A stretch of DNA of 17,838 nucleotides from an uncultured Devosia sp. (GTDB lineage: Bacteria > Pseudomonadota > Alphaproteobacteria > Rhizobiales > Devosiaceae). Both the position numbers and the translations under genes were made by a program. Positions 7,512 through 14,292 of the stretch are shown piece by piece. The stretch lies in the NCBI RefSeq assembly GCF_946479885.1, contig NZ_CAMLHM010000070.1, forward strand, positions 1 to 17,838, given 5' to 3'. Every line of letters begins with the position of its first letter. Positions within the stretch are counted from its first letter, which is position 1. Under the pieces are notes generated by a model that was given only the letters and a program-made list of their open reading frames with translations, was not told the origin of the DNA and did not search any database.

Positions 7512-7679
7512 CCTTCTCCCCTTGAGGGAGAAGGTGCCCCTCCGGGTCGCGTAGCGCCCGAAGGCAGGCTCCGGGCGGATGAGGGGTCTCTTCTTGGGCG
7601 TCTGGCATGGGATGACGCAGCACCCCTCACCCTGACCTTCCGCTGCGTCAGGTCGTCCCTCTCCCTCAAGGGGAGAGGG
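7512..7679. repeat. REP-like palindromic element A, two inverted hairpins
   Basis: The left end (7512-7534) is a perfect 9-bp stem CCTTCTCCC/GGGAGAAGG with loop CTTGA. The right end (7657-7679) is CCCTCTCCC/GGGAGAGGG with loop TCAAG. The two ends are inverted copies of each other, differing at two of 23 bases. Inside there is a further stem, TGACGCAG (7613-7620) with CTGCGTCA (7643-7650), and a GATGAGGGGT/ACCCCTCA pair. Similar CCCCTCATCC...CTTCTCCCC palindromes are abundant in Hyphomicrobiales intergenic DNA. No gene was seen between the terminator at 7482 and this element. The right hairpin contains the stop codon of the degraded hydrolase gene. Confidence 0.85.
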
Positions 7680-8080
7680 TGGGCGTGCGGCGGAAGCGCT
7701 TGCCGCCGATCAGCACCCGGCATTCATCGCGCGCCGCGAACTCGGCCAATGACCAGATGACAGGCCGCCCGACCGACTTCGCGAGATGGAGCGCCTGCCC
7801 TGCCCCGGCGCAGATGGCGACATGGGCGCCGTAGGGGTCATCGGTGCGATTGAACAGCAGCAGATCAAGCGGTTCGAATGCCGTGACCTTCTCGGTCAGC
7901 GTGGCATCAGTCCAGAGCTCGCTCGACCGCCAGGGCTATGCCGAAATGCGCCAGCGCGGCATAGGCGTAACGCTGGCAATTGGCGCCATCGGACAGGTCG
8001 TGGCTGCCGTCGGGGATTTTCGCGCCGTCGTAGCGGACAGCGCGAAACCGGGGCGGCAATGTCGTCAGCAGATCATCCAT
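7666..8080 (-). pseudogene. NlpC/P60-like (C40-type) hydrolase, frameshifted
   Basis: The ATG at 8080 starts 2 bases after the stop of the upstream MFS gene, with GGGTGAGG across that stop as ribosome site. Frame 1 encodes MDDLLTTLPPRFRAVRYDG onward, including SDGANCQRYAYA with a likely catalytic Cys, but stops at 7907 after an uncharacteristic VERALD tail. The next frame is open from about 7935 to TGA at 7666. It continues the fold with RSSELWTDATLTEKVTAFEP, then LDLLLFNRTDDPYGAHVAI with a likely catalytic His, and VLIGGKRF. Both halves read as one small NlpC/P60-like cell-wall or amide hydrolase of about 140 residues. The register change lies at about 7910-7935 and is equivalent to losing 2, 5 or 8 bases. 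Family members I recall read LPPLRSSELW here, so an 8-base loss is plausible. A sequencing error is the main alternative. Confidence 0.72.
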
Positions 8081-8082
8081 CC

Positions 8083-9285
8083 TCACCCCGCGGCGACCGC
8101 GTCGTCCTTGGGTTGCATCATCTTCAGCGATAGCCAGATGCACAAGGCGCCGATGGCGGCGGCCAGCGCGGCGAACAGGAAGGCATGCGCGCCATAGAGG
8201 CCAATGAGCCAGCCGAAGCCGACCAGCGCCACCACCGAGGCAACCTGTTGCAGCACGGTGAACAGGCTCTGCGTTTCGGCCGCGATGTCCTCGCTGGTCC
8301 AGTTGGCGATGAAATGCACGCAGCCGAGATAGCCAAGGGCATAGGTGACGCCGTGGGTGAGCTGCAGCAGGAGTAGCACCCAGACTGGCGGCGAGAACGC
8401 CATCGCGGCCCAGCGCAGCACCGAGACGAGCGCCGAAATCAGGATCATGTGGCGGGCCGAGACCCGCCCGCCGAAGCGCTTCCAGATGAACATCATGCCC
8501 GCTTCGGCTGCAGCACCCAGCGCAATCAGCGGGCCGATAATGTCTTCGGAAATGCCCTGCTCTTTCCACAGCAGCGAGGCAAAGGCGTTGAGGATGATAT
8601 GGGTGCCGAAGATGATGGCAAAGCCGACCAGCGGCAGGAAGAACCACGGCTTGGTGATGATCTCCATCAGCTTGCCGGCGCTGGGACGAACGGCCGCCAC
8701 CGTCGCCTGATCGTGCGGCGCCCGGAAGGCCGGCAATTGCAAAGCAAGCGCCGCGCGCAGCAAGGTGAGGCCGACAAAGAGCGGCACGAAGATAGCGGAG
8801 CCGAACCACACCACGAGGAACCCGGTGACGCCGTTGAACAGCATGAAGCCCACCGTGCCCCAGGCCCGGATGGTGCCGAAATCGCTGCCGTTGCGCCGCG
8901 TCATGCGCATGGTGGCGGCGTCGAGCACCGGGCCGATGGCACCGGCCGGCATGGCCGCCAGCGTCCACAGCAGCAGGATGCCCCAGAACTCGTTGACGAA
9001 GAACAGCCCGATCGGGACGATGCCGGCGATCAGCGCGCCGATGACGATGGCCTGCCGCCAGTCGCTGGCGCGATCGGCCAGCCGCCCGACGACCAGATTG
9101 AGCGCCAGGATGACGAAGACCGGGACGGCATTGATGATGCCGATCTGCTCGGTGGAGATGCCCTTCTCGCTCAGCCAGATGGGCAGGAACATCGTGGCCG
9201 CACCCGGCGCCATGAAGAAGGTGAAGTAGAAGGCGGTAGTGCGGAATTCCGGCGTCAGGCGCGACCGCGCCAGGGTGAGCGACAT
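8083..9285 (-). CDS. MFS transporter, HcaT/MFS_1-like (copy 1)
   Basis: A 400-residue inner-membrane protein with about 12 predicted helices. It resembles the phenylpropionate permease (HcaT)/nucleoside:H+ symporter branch of the major facilitator superfamily. Supporting motifs are FGTIRAWGTVGF in the N-half, the G-R-L-A-D-R loop after TM2, and a C-half LLQLTHGVTYALGYLGCVHF segment like the L-H-A-x-T-F-G motif of HcaT. I chose the ATG at 9285 because its MSLTLARSRLTPEFR start aligns with the neighbour's MSAVFSRLDTPELR. A TTG at 9327 would add 14 residues that the neighbour's start does not support. There is no clear Shine-Dalgarno before 9285, only TATATTTTTC. It lies 92 bp downstream of its paralogue and 2 bp upstream of the frameshifted hydrolase. 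The substrate is unknown. Confidence 0.88.
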   Translation of the reverse strand: MSLTLARSRLTPEFRTTAFYFTFFMAPGAATMFLPIWLSEKGISTEQIGIINAVPVFVILALNLVVGRLADRASDWRQAIVIGALIAGIVPIGLFFVNEFWGILLLWTLAAMPAGAIGPVLDAATMRMTRRNGSDFGTIRAWGTVGFMLFNGVTGFLVVWFGSAIFVPLFVGLTLLRAALALQLPAFRAPHDQATVAAVRPSAGKLMEIITKPWFFLPLVGFAIIFGTHIILNAFASLLWKEQGISEDIIGPLIALGAAAEAGMMFIWKRFGGRVSARHMILISALVSVLRWAAMAFSPPVWVLLLLQLTHGVTYALGYLGCVHFIANWTSEDIAAETQSLFTVLQQVASVVALVGFGWLIGLYGAHAFLFAALAAAIGALCIWLSLKMMQPKDDAVAAG

Positions 9286-9377
9286 GAAAAATATACTCGG
9301 AGCACTGGGCCGGCGCGGCCGCGGCAAATCAGGATAGCGCTAATACACGGCAGTCCATATCGGTTTCACCGCCCCCG

Positions 9378-10574
9378 TCAATGCGCCTCCTTGGGCGGGC
9401 GGATGCGCAGGGAGACGAGGACGCAGACGATGGCCGCGGAGGCCGTGATGGTGGAATAGAAGAAGGCATAGGAGCCGAAATGCTCCACCAGTACGCCGAA
9501 GACGATCAGGGCCAGCATCGAGGCGCCCATATTGAGCATGTTGGCAAAGCCCTGGGCCTCGGCGGCATTGGCCTCGTTGGTCCAGTTGGCGATGAAATGC
9601 ACCACGCCGAAATAGCCCATGCCGAAGCTGAAGGCGTGCAGCATCTGCGTGAGGAACAGGATCTCCACCGGCGGGTTGAAAGCCATGATGGTGAAACGCA
9701 AGAGGCCCGCCACGGCGCAGACCAGGATCATGTTGCGCGCGGTGACGCGACCCCCGAAGCGGCGCCAGGCGAACATCAGGATCGCCTCGCCGGTGGCGGC
9801 AATGCCGAGCAGCGGGCCGAGGAAATAGCTTGGAATGCCGTTCTCGTGCCAGAGCAGGGCGGCAAAGCCGCCGATCAGCGCATTGCTGGAATTGACGAGC
9901 GAAAAGGCCAGCAGCGGCAGCACGAACCAGAGTTGCAGCGAGTCACGCAGCCGGCTCGGCGTGGCGGGGTTGCCAGTGGGCATATTGGCCAGGGTTGCCT
10001 CTGGCGCCGGCGCCCGGAAGCGCGGCAGGATGAAGGCGATGGCGGCGCGCAGCACGACGGTCGCCACGTAAAGGCCGACAAACACCCCCGAACCCAGCAC
10101 ATTGAGCAGAAGACCCAGGCCGGCGGCGGCAACGACATAGCCCACGGTGGCCCAGGCGCGGACGGCGCCGAAATCGGTACCGTTGCGCCGCGTCATGCGC
10201 ACGCTGGCCGCGTCGATGATGGGGGCGACCAGGCCATTGCTGGTGGCGGTCAGCGCCCACACGGCCAGGATGCCCCAGAATTCGGAGACCAGGAACAGCG
10301 GCAGCGGCGCCAGCGCCGAGAGCAGCGAAATGACGATCAGCGCCGTGCGCCAGTCATCGGCCTTGTCGGCAATGCGGCCCACGATGATGTTGAGCAGCAG
10401 CAGGCACAGGGTCGGCAGGGCGTTGATGATGCCGATCTGGTCGGCCGGCAGGCCATGCTCGCTGAGCCAGATGCCCAGGAAAACCGAGGCGACGCCGCCG
10501 GGCACATAGACCATGAACTGATAAATGGACGCACGCAGCTCGGGCGTGTCCAAGCGCGAAAAAACCGCCGACAT
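9378..10574 (-). CDS. MFS transporter, HcaT/MFS_1-like (copy 2)
   Basis: A 398-residue, roughly 12-helix transporter, paralogous to the downstream gene. Both share IWLSE-G-x-x-x-[DE]-QIGIIN, then VGR-[IL]-AD, MTRRNG-[ST]-DFG-x-[IV]-RAW-[AG]-TVG, FGGRV-[TS]-AR and VHFIANWT. The open frame reaches 10763, but the extra 63 residues are Arg-rich and unconserved. The ATG at 10574 has GGAG nine bases upstream, so I used that. Tandem MFS paralogues may transport related substrates or be redundant. Sequence does not tell which. It follows the Agt-like gene by 85 bp on the same strand. I see no terminator between them, so co-transcription from the agt promoter is possible. Confidence 0.9.
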   Translation of the reverse strand: MSAVFSRLDTPELRASIYQFMVYVPGGVASVFLGIWLSEHGLPADQIGIINALPTLCLLLLNIIVGRIADKADDWRTALIVISLLSALAPLPLFLVSEFWGILAVWALTATSNGLVAPIIDAASVRMTRRNGTDFGAVRAWATVGYVVAAAGLGLLLNVLGSGVFVGLYVATVVLRAAIAFILPRFRAPAPEATLANMPTGNPATPSRLRDSLQLWFVLPLLAFSLVNSSNALIGGFAALLWHENGIPSYFLGPLLGIAATGEAILMFAWRRFGGRVTARNMILVCAVAGLLRFTIMAFNPPVEILFLTQMLHAFSFGMGYFGVVHFIANWTNEANAAEAQGFANMLNMGASMLALIVFGVLVEHFGSYAFFYSTITASAAIVCVLVSLRIRPPKEAH

Positions 10575-10659
10575 GAAAGGCAACTCCGGGCGAATACAGC
10601 CCAGGGCCTTCCTGAATCGAATCGACGGCCAATACAAGGGCCGATTTGCAACGTTACTG

Positions 10660-11721
10660 TTACGCGATTGCGGCCAATGCGCCCACAGCCGGTCGCAACG
10701 GCTCGAGCGCGGCAAGGAATTGGGCCGCGCTGGCCTGCCAGGTGAACTTTTCGCCATGCGCACGCGCGTCGGCCCGACTGAGGGTGAGCGCCCGGGTCAC
10801 GGCCACATTGAGATCGACGTCCAGCGCGCCGGCTCTGGCATCGTTCAGCACATCGCGGGGCCCGGTGACGGGATAGGCGGCAACCGGCGTGCCCGAAGCC
10901 AGGGCCTCGGTGATGACATTGCCGAAGGTGTCGGTGCGGCTGGGAAAGACCAGCACATCGGCGCTGCGATAGGCCTCGCCCAGTTCCTCGCCATGGCGAT
11001 AGCCGAGGAACACCGCCTCGGGATGGTCGCGCATCAGCCGGGCGCGGTCGGGACCATCGCCCACCACGATCTTGGTGCCAGGGACCTTGAGATCGAGGAA
11101 CGCCTCAATGTTCTTCTCGGCGGCGACGCGGCCGACATGCAGCAGGTGCGGGCCGGGCAGATCATGAAACAGCGTCTTCTGACCGGGGCGGAAGCGGGCG
11201 CCGTCGACGCCCCTGCCCCACAGCGTCAGCCGGTCAAAGCCACGCGCCAGCAGGTCGTCGCGCAGCGACGGTGTCGGCACCATGGTGCGGGCGGCGGCGC
11301 CGTGGAACCAGCGCAGGTAGCCGTAGCTCCAGTCCTGCGGGATCGGCATCCGCATGGACAGGTATTCGGCAAAGCGGGTGTGGAAGCTGGTGGTGAAGGC
11401 CAGGTGCCGGTCCAGGCAATATTGCCGCGCCAGCAGGCCCAGCGGCCCTTCGGTGGCGATGTGGATGTGGTCGGCACCGATCGCATCGATCTGCGTCGCG
11501 ACGGCCCCGCCGCTCGCCAGCGACAGCCGGATCTCCGGATAGGTCGGCACCGGCAGGGTCCAGAATTTCTCGGGCGTCAGGTAATGCACCTCATGCCCGT
11601 CTGCCGTCAGCGTCTTGCCGACGCTTTCGAGGGTGCGGACGACGCCGTTGATCTGCGGCCGCCAGGCATCGGTGACGATGAGGATGCGGCGGGAGTGGTT
11701 TCGGTCGAGGGGATGGGACAC
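10660..11721 (-). CDS. agt: GT4 glycosyltransferase, probable Agt-type diacylglycerol glycosyltransferase
   Basis: A 353-residue GT-B fold enzyme. The N-lobe begins RRILIVTDAWRPQINGVVRT, with the Gly-Val-Val acceptor-side loop of MgtA/Agt enzymes. HIHIATEGPLG (85-95) and SFHTRF with candidate catalytic His114 follow. The C-lobe has HVGRVAAEKN (195-204), GDGPDR (221-226) and the nucleotide-sugar site TDTFGNVITEALASGTPV, where the usual first Glu of E-x7-E is Asp264 and the second is Glu272. The start is GTG at 11721; no better start is near, and its Shine-Dalgarno is weak. In Agrobacterium and marine alphaproteobacteria, Agt glycosylates diacylglycerol to glyco- or glucuronosyl lipids under phosphate starvation. 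It is paired there with PlcP, as here. The assignment rests on motifs plus that pairing. A GDP-mannose-dependent mannosyltransferase is the alternative. Confidence 0.8.
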   Translation of the reverse strand: MSHPLDRNHSRRILIVTDAWRPQINGVVRTLESVGKTLTADGHEVHYLTPEKFWTLPVPTYPEIRLSLASGGAVATQIDAIGADHIHIATEGPLGLLARQYCLDRHLAFTTSFHTRFAEYLSMRMPIPQDWSYGYLRWFHGAAARTMVPTPSLRDDLLARGFDRLTLWGRGVDGARFRPGQKTLFHDLPGPHLLHVGRVAAEKNIEAFLDLKVPGTKIVVGDGPDRARLMRDHPEAVFLGYRHGEELGEAYRSADVLVFPSRTDTFGNVITEALASGTPVAAYPVTGPRDVLNDARAGALDVDLNVAVTRALTLSRADARAHGEKFTWQASAAQFLAALEPLRPAVGALAAIA

Positions 11722-11791
11722 GGCAACACCACCACGGGTTTGAGTGTCCAGTTAAGGTCGTCCGAATCCACGTCGCTGGTGTGAACAACAT

Positions 11792-11809
11792 GTGACGGGT
11801 GGGTGACGG
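11792..11809 (-). promoter_or_regulatory. Candidate PHO box upstream of agt
   Basis: On the minus strand, CCGTCAC-CCAC-CCGTCAC is a perfect 7-bp direct repeat with a 4-bp spacer and an 11-bp period. That is exactly the geometry of the PhoB box (CTGTCAT-N4-CTGTCAT). Each half matches the consensus at five of seven bases, including the GTCA core. The box ends 70 bp before the agt start. It would link agt to phosphate starvation. No equivalent was found upstream of plcP. Confidence 0.5.
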
Positions 11810-11813
11810 CCTT

Positions 11814-11941
11814 ACCTCTCCCTCTGGGGGAGAGGTCGACCCATCTTTGGGTCGGGTGAGGGGGCCTTGCCCACGTTCCGCACCCAGTAAAGGCCCCCTC
11901 ACCCGGCGCTGCGCGCCGACCTCTCCCCCAAAGGGAGAGGT
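11814..11941. repeat. REP-like palindromic element B, between plcP and agt
   Basis: A 128-bp compound palindrome. The outer hairpins are ACCTCTCCC-N5-GGGAGAGGT at 11814-11836 and again at 11919-11941. Inside are GACCCA-TCTT-TGGGTC (11838-11853), a 16-bp perfect inverted pair (11853-11868 with 11890-11905), and CGGCGC-TGC-GCGCCG (11904-11918). The whole could fold as a cruciform or multi-branched RNA. It begins 5 bases after the plcP stop codon and ends 4 bp from the candidate PHO box of agt. Confidence 0.9.
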
Positions 11942-11946
11942 GAAGG

Positions 11947-12744
11947 TTATCCCGCGGCCCGGCGCAGGCGGAACTTGCGAGGTTCGCCGGCGACCATTTC
12001 GGTCCACTTGATCAGCTCGAACGCGCCGTCGGCATTCTCGACGATGGCGGTGCAGCTCTCCACCCAGTCGCCGGTATTGATGTAGTGGATGCCGTAGCGA
12101 TCATGCATGTCGGCAAAATGGATATGCCCGCAAATGACGCCGTCGACGCCCGATTCCTTGGCCTCGTGCACCAGGGCTTCCTCGAAGCGGCCGATGACGG
12201 ACACGGCATTCTTGACCTTCTGCTTGGCCCAGGCGCTCAGCGACCAATATTGCAGGCCCAGGCGGCGGCGCACCCAGTTGATGGCGATATTGACGCGCAA
12301 GGCGGCGTTGTAGGCCCAGTCGCCGACATGGGCGAGCCACTTGGCATTCATCACCACCACGTCGAACTGGTCGCCGTGGATGACGAGATAGGTCTTGCCC
12401 GATGCCGAGGTATGCACGGTCCGGTCGACGAACTCGACCTCGCCGAAATAGGTGCCGAGATATTCGCGCAGGAACTCGTCGTGGTTGCCCGGCAGGTAGA
12501 CCACGCGCGTGCCGGCATTGGCCTTGTCGAGCAGGATCTGCACCAGGATGTTGTACTCGGCCGGCCAGTGCCAGGATTTGGCCAGCCGCCAGCCATCGAG
12601 GATATCGCCGACCAGATAGATCGTCTCGGCATCGTGGGAGCGCAGGAACTCGATGAGCTGCCCTGTTCGGATCGGCTTCATGCCCAGATGCACATCCGAA
12701 ATGAATATGGCGCGGACCTGTCGGACTTCGCGGTCATCCGTCAT
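11947..12744 (-). CDS. plcP: LpxH-like metallophosphoesterase, probable phospholipase C PlcP
   Basis: A 265-residue calcineurin-like phosphoesterase. All metal-site motifs are present: SDVHLG (16-21), GDILDGW (46-52), GNHDE (86-90), HGDQFD (123-128) and GHIH (206-209). The protein belongs to the group usually annotated as UDP-2,3-diacylglucosamine diphosphatase. Alphaproteobacteria generally use the unrelated LpxI for that lipid A step. The Sinorhizobium relative is PlcP, which cleaves phosphatidylcholine to diacylglycerol when phosphate is limiting. The adjacent Agt-like glycosyltransferase, which would use that diacylglycerol, supports PlcP here. No signal peptide is visible, so it is probably cytoplasmic and membrane-peripheral. 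The start ATG at 12744 has AGGAG 11 bases upstream. A true LpxH role cannot be excluded from sequence alone. Confidence 0.82.
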   Translation of the reverse strand: MTDDREVRQVRAIFISDVHLGMKPIRTGQLIEFLRSHDAETIYLVGDILDGWRLAKSWHWPAEYNILVQILLDKANAGTRVVYLPGNHDEFLREYLGTYFGEVEFVDRTVHTSASGKTYLVIHGDQFDVVVMNAKWLAHVGDWAYNAALRVNIAINWVRRRLGLQYWSLSAWAKQKVKNAVSVIGRFEEALVHEAKESGVDGVICGHIHFADMHDRYGIHYINTGDWVESCTAIVENADGAFELIKWTEMVAGEPRKFRLRRAAG

Positions 12745-12853
12745 TCAAGCAGCGACTCCTGCGCATCGTGGAGGCGCACTTTATCCGGGGACGGGCCGAG
12801 AGGAAACCTGTGACCGCGAGAAGGTGGGGAAACGTATGAGCTCGCCAATCTCC

Positions 12854-12876
12854 ACCTCTCCCTTCGGGAGAGAGGT
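12854..12876. repeat. REP-like palindromic element C, single hairpin
   Basis: ACCTCTCCC-TTC-GGGAGAGAGGT is a solo copy of the same hairpin as in element B, with two extra bases (GA) in its right arm. It is followed by GAAGG and then the complement of the nagZ stop codon, the same arrangement as the right end of element B and plcP. The remaining 137-bp gap upstream of plcP shows no clear promoter. Confidence 0.78.
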
Positions 12877-12881
12877 GAAGG

Positions 12882-13994
12882 TCACCGTATCCGGCCCTTA
12901 AGCGCCACGATCCGCCCGTAGCTCTCCTTTATCCGTGCCGCAAAGGCCGGATCGGCTTCGGCTTCCGCCACCAGGATATCGAGGATCTCCTGCCCGAGGC
13001 CGGCGCGGTATTTGGCGGTGTTGGAAAACAGCAGCACGTCCGTGCCGGCGCGGACAGCCTGGGTCACCGTCTGCTCGAGCGTGAAATGATCGCGGATGGC
13101 GCCCATTTCGAGATCATCGCTGATGACGACGCCCTTGTAGCCCAGCTCGTCCCGCAGCACGCCGGTAATCCATTGCGGGGACAGCGAAGACGGCGTCTGG
13201 GCGCCGGCATCGGAATACTCGGCATGGTAGAGATGCCCCACCATGACCATGTCGACCAGATCATCGGCCATCAGCGCCCGGTAGGGATCGAGCTCGCTGG
13301 GCTGCCAGGTCTGGGTGATATCGACAAAGCCCTCGTGGCTGTCGGCGGTGGACGAGCCATGACCGGGGAAGTGCTTGAGTGCGGTCAGCAGCCCTGCGGC
13401 GTGGTGGGCCTTGATGAAAGCGGCATCGTAGCGCGCCACCACCGCCGGATCGTCGCTGAAGGCGCGGCCGAACTTGGCGATCACCTGGTTGTTGGGATTG
13501 AGATTGACGTCTGCCACCGGGCCGAAATTGACCGTGAAGCCAAGCTCGGCGATCGCGGTCGCCATCTGGGCATAGATCGCCTCGGCCTCGTCGGGGGAAT
13601 TGGCCGCGGCGATGGCGGCCGCATTGGGGATCTCCTTGAAGCCGACCGCCTCGGTAAGCCGTTCAACGGCACCGCCCTCCTGATCGAGCGTGATGAAGGG
13701 GAGCAGTTCAGGCGACGCTGCCCGAAACGCCGCATTCATCCTGGCCACGGCATCCAGACTCTTGACGTTGATCTTGAGCAGCATGACCCCGCCCAGCCGG
13801 CTCGCCGCCAGGTCATCGCGCAGGCTTTTGACGGCTGCATCGGTCGCGTCATCGCCCTGAAACCCGACGACGATCATCTGCCCGGCCATCTGCTCAAGCG
13901 TCGCCGCATGGGCGGACACGGGCAGCGACAGCAGGACCATCATGGCGGCAAGACGGCGGAACAGCATGGTGGCGGGCATCCCGGCAAGAATCAT
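12882..13994 (-). CDS. nagZ: Exported NagZ-like beta-N-acetylhexosaminidase (GH3)
   Basis: A 370-residue GH3 enzyme of the NagZ type, which removes terminal beta-GlcNAc from peptidoglycan fragments. Visible are LDQEGGAVERL (103-113), NFGPVADVN (156-164), and KHFPGHG (207-213) followed by Asp218-Ser-His220, the Asp-His general acid/base dyad of NagZ. The nucleophile motif is ISDDLEMGAI (291-300). Residues 10-30 (MLFRRLAAMMVLLSLPVSAHA) look like a Sec signal peptide with cleavage after AHA and no lipobox Cys. The protein is therefore predicted periplasmic, whereas textbook NagZ is cytoplasmic. ATGs at 13994, 13979 and 13967 are all possible starts. None has a strong ribosome site, and 13967 gives the neatest signal peptide. 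The gene ends in the palindromic repeat upstream of plcP. Confidence 0.9.
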   Translation of the reverse strand: MILAGMPATMLFRRLAAMMVLLSLPVSAHAATLEQMAGQMIVVGFQGDDATDAAVKSLRDDLAASRLGGVMLLKINVKSLDAVARMNAAFRAASPELLPFITLDQEGGAVERLTEAVGFKEIPNAAAIAAANSPDEAEAIYAQMATAIAELGFTVNFGPVADVNLNPNNQVIAKFGRAFSDDPAVVARYDAAFIKAHHAAGLLTALKHFPGHGSSTADSHEGFVDITQTWQPSELDPYRALMADDLVDMVMVGHLYHAEYSDAGAQTPSSLSPQWITGVLRDELGYKGVVISDDLEMGAIRDHFTLEQTVTQAVRAGTDVLLFSNTAKYRAGLGQEILDILVAEAEADPAFAARIKESYGRIVALKGRIR

Positions 13995-14292
13995 GGTTTT
14001 GACGATGGGCGGTCAATGTAGCCGAAACAATGGCCAGGGGGCCCGCCACCCCTATTTGGGGGATGTGCGGCCAAAGTCGCCATGCAATCCTTGATGCTGG
14101 CGACTTGGAGCGTCGGTCGTTCTTCAACCTTTCGTCCGATGAAGCCGTTGCCTTAAAGCGGGCGGGGATCTTGGGATCCTCGCCCGTGACATTTCACGTC
14201 GCTGACGCCCCAGCGGCGTTCGTACCTAGTATTTAGCCCAACTTTCCGGCCCTCCAACCCTACCCTAGCCATGTCAGGAGGGAGGGCCTGCC
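13995..14292. promoter_or_regulatory. Divergent intergenic region with a cluster of four hairpins
   Basis: No convincing gene. Four inverted repeats follow one another. 14071-14108 is a long stem, CCAA(A)GTCGCCA paired with TGGCGACTTGG with one bulge, extended by GCA/TGC. 14160-14185 is an 11-bp stem, GGGCGGGGATC with GATCCTCGCCC, loop TTGG. 14185-14198 is CGTGA-CATT-TCACG. 14205-14219 is ACGCC-N5-GGCGT. None is followed by a T-run, so they do not look like intrinsic terminators. They may form a structured 5' leader or a small RNA for the rightward gene. Confidence 0.5.
14276..14286 (+). promoter_or_regulatory. Strong ribosome binding site for the membrane/PPC protein
   Basis: AGGAGGGAGGG ends six bases before the ATG at 14293. 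It is the strongest Shine-Dalgarno sequence in the window and fixes that start. Confidence 0.85.

Noticed and set aside
7512..7679. Element A as an insertion sequence or MITE with target duplication
   Set aside because: It has inverted ends, but I see no flanking direct repeat and no transposase. The hairpin structure matches REP-type repeats better.
8449..10745. Long plus-strand frames opposite the two MFS genes (8449-9459, 9381-10745)
   Set aside because: The translations are Gln/His/Asp/Gly-rich, hydrophilic mirror images of the transporters, with no start signals.
10575..10763. 63-residue N-terminal extension of MFS copy 2
   Set aside because: It is Arg/Pro-rich with no membrane segment and no counterpart in the paralogue. 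The ATG at 10574 has GGAG at good spacing.
12745..12853. PHO box upstream of plcP
   Set aside because: Only a weak GGTCACAG half-site was found, with no second half at 11 bp.
14160..14185. GC-rich 11-bp hairpin as an intrinsic terminator
   Set aside because: No T-run on either side, and no gene ends upstream of it on either strand.
14030..14236. A 68-codon plus-strand frame upstream of the membrane/PPC gene
   Set aside because: It has no ribosome site, no family resemblance, and covers the hairpin cluster. The region is better explained as regulatory or structured RNA.
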